Source: Bradyrhizobium sp.
Lineage (GTDB): Bacteria > Pseudomonadota > Alphaproteobacteria > Rhizobiales > Xanthobacteraceae
DNA length: 38,317 bases
Reading direction: 5' to 3'
Assembly (NCBI GenBank): GCA_018971675.1
Contig: JAGXAF010000006.1
Coordinates: forward strand, 1-38,317
Shown here piece after piece: positions 36,585 through 38,317 of this stretch. Below the pieces are notes generated by a model. The model worked only from the letters and a program-made list of their open reading frames with translations, was not told the DNA's origin and did not search any database. Position 1 is the first letter of the stretch; every line of letters begins with the position of its first letter. The translations under genes and the position numbers were made by a program.

Positions 36585-38045
36585 GTGAACCTCGTCGTCG
36601 TTTCAAACCGCGTGGCGCGCGGCAAGGCTCATGAACCCATGACCGGGGGACTGGCCGCCGCATTGCTTCCCGTGGTGGAAAATTCCGGTGCGATTTGGGT
36701 GGGTTCCAGCGGCCGGTTTCGCGATGGCGCACAGAAGGAACCGCTCGTCCAGATCGAGGCGCTGGGTGCCGGCGCGCTGGCGATGTTGGATCTGCCGGCC
36801 GCGCATTACGGCGGCTATTATGAAGGTTTTGCGAATTCGGCACTGTGGCCGGCACTGCATTCCCGCAGCGATCTGATCCATACCAGCCAGGAGGATTATT
36901 TTTCCTATCGCGAGGTTAACGCTTTCATGGCGAGGGCGTTGTTGCGTTTCGAGAAGCCGGACACGGCGTTCTGGATCCAGGACTATCATTTCCTGGCGCT
37001 CGGCGCAGAACTGCGCGATCTCGGCATGACGCAGCCGGTCGGGTTTTTCCTGCATACGCCATGGCCGGAGCCCGCGGTGATCGGCGGCGTGCCGCATCAT
37101 CGCGAGCTGGTCGAGGCGATGCTGGCCTATGACCTGATCGGATTCCAGACCCAGGACGATTGCGACAATTTTATCGGCTGTCTCGCGGCCGATCTCGGCC
37201 TTGATGTGAGGGACGGCGCTGTTACCTCGCGTTATGGCACGACGCGGTTGCAGGTATTTCCGATCGGCATCGACCCGCAGAAGTTCGCCGAGCAGGCCGC
37301 CAAGGCGGCCTCACATCCGGACGTGTCGCGGCTGCGACGCAGCCTGAATGGCGAGAAGCTTGCGATCGGCGTCGACCGACTGGATTATTCCAAAGGCCTG
37401 GTCAATCGTATCAACGCTTTCGACCGGATGTGGACCTTGCAGCCGTCGCTGGCGCGCACGGTGTCGCTGCTGCAGATCGCAACGCCGTCGCGCGGCGCGA
37501 TCGAGGCCTATGGCAGCCTGCAGGACGAACTCGCAAAACTGGTCAGCGACGTCAATGGCCGCCACGGTGAAGTGGACTGGACCCCGATCCGCTATCTCAA
37601 CAAGGGCTATGGTCAGAATGTGCTGGCCGGCCTCTACCGCACCGCTCAGGTCGGCGTGGTGACGCCGCTGCAAGACGGCATGAACCTCGTTGCCAAGGAG
37701 TATGTCGCGGCCCAGCATCCGGCCGATCCTGGCGTGCTGGTGCTTTCCAAATTCGCCGGTGCGGCCAATGAACTCGACGCCGCCCTGCTGGTCAATCCGC
37801 ACGATATCGATGGCATGGCCGGCGCCATTGCGACCGCGCTCTCGATGCCGTTGACGGAGCGACGCATGCGCTGGGAAGCCATGATGGAAAAGCTGCGTGC
37901 CGGCACGATCCAGCAATGGTTCGCCGATTTCGTCGATGCGCTGCAGGAGACCAGGCTCGAACGTGGCCCGGATCAATCGTCGATGATCGGGGCGCCAAGC
38001 CTGTGGCCGCTGCGCTCGGCCAACGCCAACCTGCGCAGTCAGTAG
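36585..38045 (+). CDS. otsA: alpha,alpha-trehalose-phosphate synthase (UDP/ADP-glucose dependent)
   Basis: A ~486-residue GT20 glycosyltransferase that makes trehalose 6-phosphate from a nucleotide-glucose and glucose 6-phosphate; OtsB then finishes trehalose. Sites seen: LVVVSNRVARGK (R near 9), GGLAAAL, WIQDYHFLALG, FFLHTPWPEP, GVDRLDYSKGLVNR (R and K) and TPLQDGMNLVAKEY (D and E). All main substrate residues of E. coli OtsA have counterparts. The ORF opens with ATG 36546, but GTG 36585, with GGAAGAG seven bases upstream, fits the short N-terminus of the family better. Trehalose serves osmotic and desiccation stress. Confidence 0.95.
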   Translation: MNLVVVSNRVARGKAHEPMTGGLAAALLPVVENSGAIWVGSSGRFRDGAQKEPLVQIEALGAGALAMLDLPAAHYGGYYEGFANSALWPALHSRSDLIHTSQEDYFSYREVNAFMARALLRFEKPDTAFWIQDYHFLALGAELRDLGMTQPVGFFLHTPWPEPAVIGGVPHHRELVEAMLAYDLIGFQTQDDCDNFIGCLAADLGLDVRDGAVTSRYGTTRLQVFPIGIDPQKFAEQAAKAASHPDVSRLRRSLNGEKLAIGVDRLDYSKGLVNRINAFDRMWTLQPSLARTVSLLQIATPSRGAIEAYGSLQDELAKLVSDVNGRHGEVDWTPIRYLNKGYGQNVLAGLYRTAQVGVVTPLQDGMNLVAKEYVAAQHPADPGVLVLSKFAGAANELDAALLVNPHDIDGMAGAIATALSMPLTERRMRWEAMMEKLRAGTIQQWFADFVDALQETRLERGPDQSSMIGAPSLWPLRSANANLRSQ

Positions 38046-38243
38046 CTGGCGGCGTAGCGTTTCAGCTCCTTGTTGCAATAAGGGACGCCATTGAGAACGG
38101 CGTAGCGCGGCTTGTGCGGCGAGTCTGGCTTGTCCAACGGCGCCCGCTTTCGGGGGGATTGGTCTCGGAAATGGCGGGAAAGGCGAATTGCCGATAAAAA
38201 TCAACATTTTTGACGAAATAATCGGATCGGCTTCCGCGGTCAC
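38039..38243 (-). pseudogene. small conserved-looking gene broken by frameshifts
   Basis: On the minus strand, two open stretches in different frames read as one small protein. The upstream stretch reads VKNVDFYRQFAFPAISETNP, and the downstream one reads LDKPDSPHKPRYAVLNGVPY followed by CNKELKRYAASY and a TGA at 38039-38041. One extra G at the run at 38143-38145 joins them as ...PPESG-APLDKP.... A second shift is needed to reach the GTG near 38243, which has AGGAGG at 38254-38259. The composition is protein-like, but I do not know the family. It may be a real decayed gene or a sequencing error. Confidence 0.45.
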
Positions 38244-38281
38244 TTGCAAAAGTCCTCCTGTCCCTTCAAGAGAAGGCATCC

Positions 38282-38317
38282 GGAGAGATGGCCGAGTGGC
38301 TTAAGGCGCACGCTTGG
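38282..38317 (+). tRNA. tRNA-Ser, 5' part (anticodon probably GGA), cut by the window
   Basis: GGAGAGATGGCCGAGTGGCT starts at 38282 and continues TTAAGGCGCACGCTTGG. This gives the acceptor 5' strand, a D-arm (GCCGAGTGGCTTAAGGC) and the first half of an anticodon stem (CACGC), then TTGG. The last two bases are the first two of the anticodon, so GGA is the best guess. The long variable arm of tRNA-Ser lies beyond the edge. Confidence 0.88.

Overview
The window is high-GC alphaproteobacterial chromosome, most likely Bradyrhizobium or a close relative in the Nitrobacteraceae. The grounds are the strong G/C bias at third positions, the CobT C-terminus, the homogentisate gene order, form II coxSLM genes, a DUF3175 protein, otsB-otsA with an MFS gene, and intergenic repeats of a type I associate with Bradyrhizobium. 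No rRNA, CRISPR array, transposase or phage structural gene is seen. A partial tRNA-Ser lies at the right edge.

Layout. 1-2859: the cobT 3' end, a Tat-exported phytase-like esterase whose start overlaps a 15-bp repeat array, and an Old Yellow Enzyme. 2860-4877: an island of lower apparent GC holding one gene, an AAA ATPase fused to a TOPRIM/DUF4435-like domain (PARIS/OLD-like), preceded by a 20-bp tandem repeat. This is the best candidate for an under-described defence system. 5093-7060: a small membrane protein, an orphan RND-type adaptor, and a HigBA-like toxin-antitoxin pair with a dyad at the toxin start. 7040-7943: about 0.9 kb of repeats without a gene. 7944-13294: a membrane class III cyclase, an AsmA-family protein and a Crp/Fnr regulator. 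13400-19841: an RND pump and its adaptor, an OmpA-like protein, and a caspase-fold/TPR protein that has lost both catalytic residues, all on the minus strand.

20062-28059 is an aromatic (tyrosine/homogentisate) catabolic block. A MarR regulator is divergent from an FAD hydroxylase, a DUF2783 protein, an atypical MBL protein, hmgA and fahA. An Lrp/AsnC regulator is then divergent from hppD. HppD makes homogentisate, HmgA opens its ring, and FahA cleaves fumarylacetoacetate; the maleylacetoacetate isomerase is not in the window. Dyads lie in both divergent promoter regions. 28060-33089 carries an alpha-methylacyl-CoA racemase and a form II CO-dehydrogenase-like operon (coxSLM).

33420-38317: a DUF3175 gene, then an MFS transporter, otsB and otsA (trehalose synthesis) behind a hairpin whose right arm is repeated in tandem in the leader. 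After otsA lie a frameshifted small gene and the start of a tRNA-Ser. Functions rest on motif and family recognition by eye; no database search was run.
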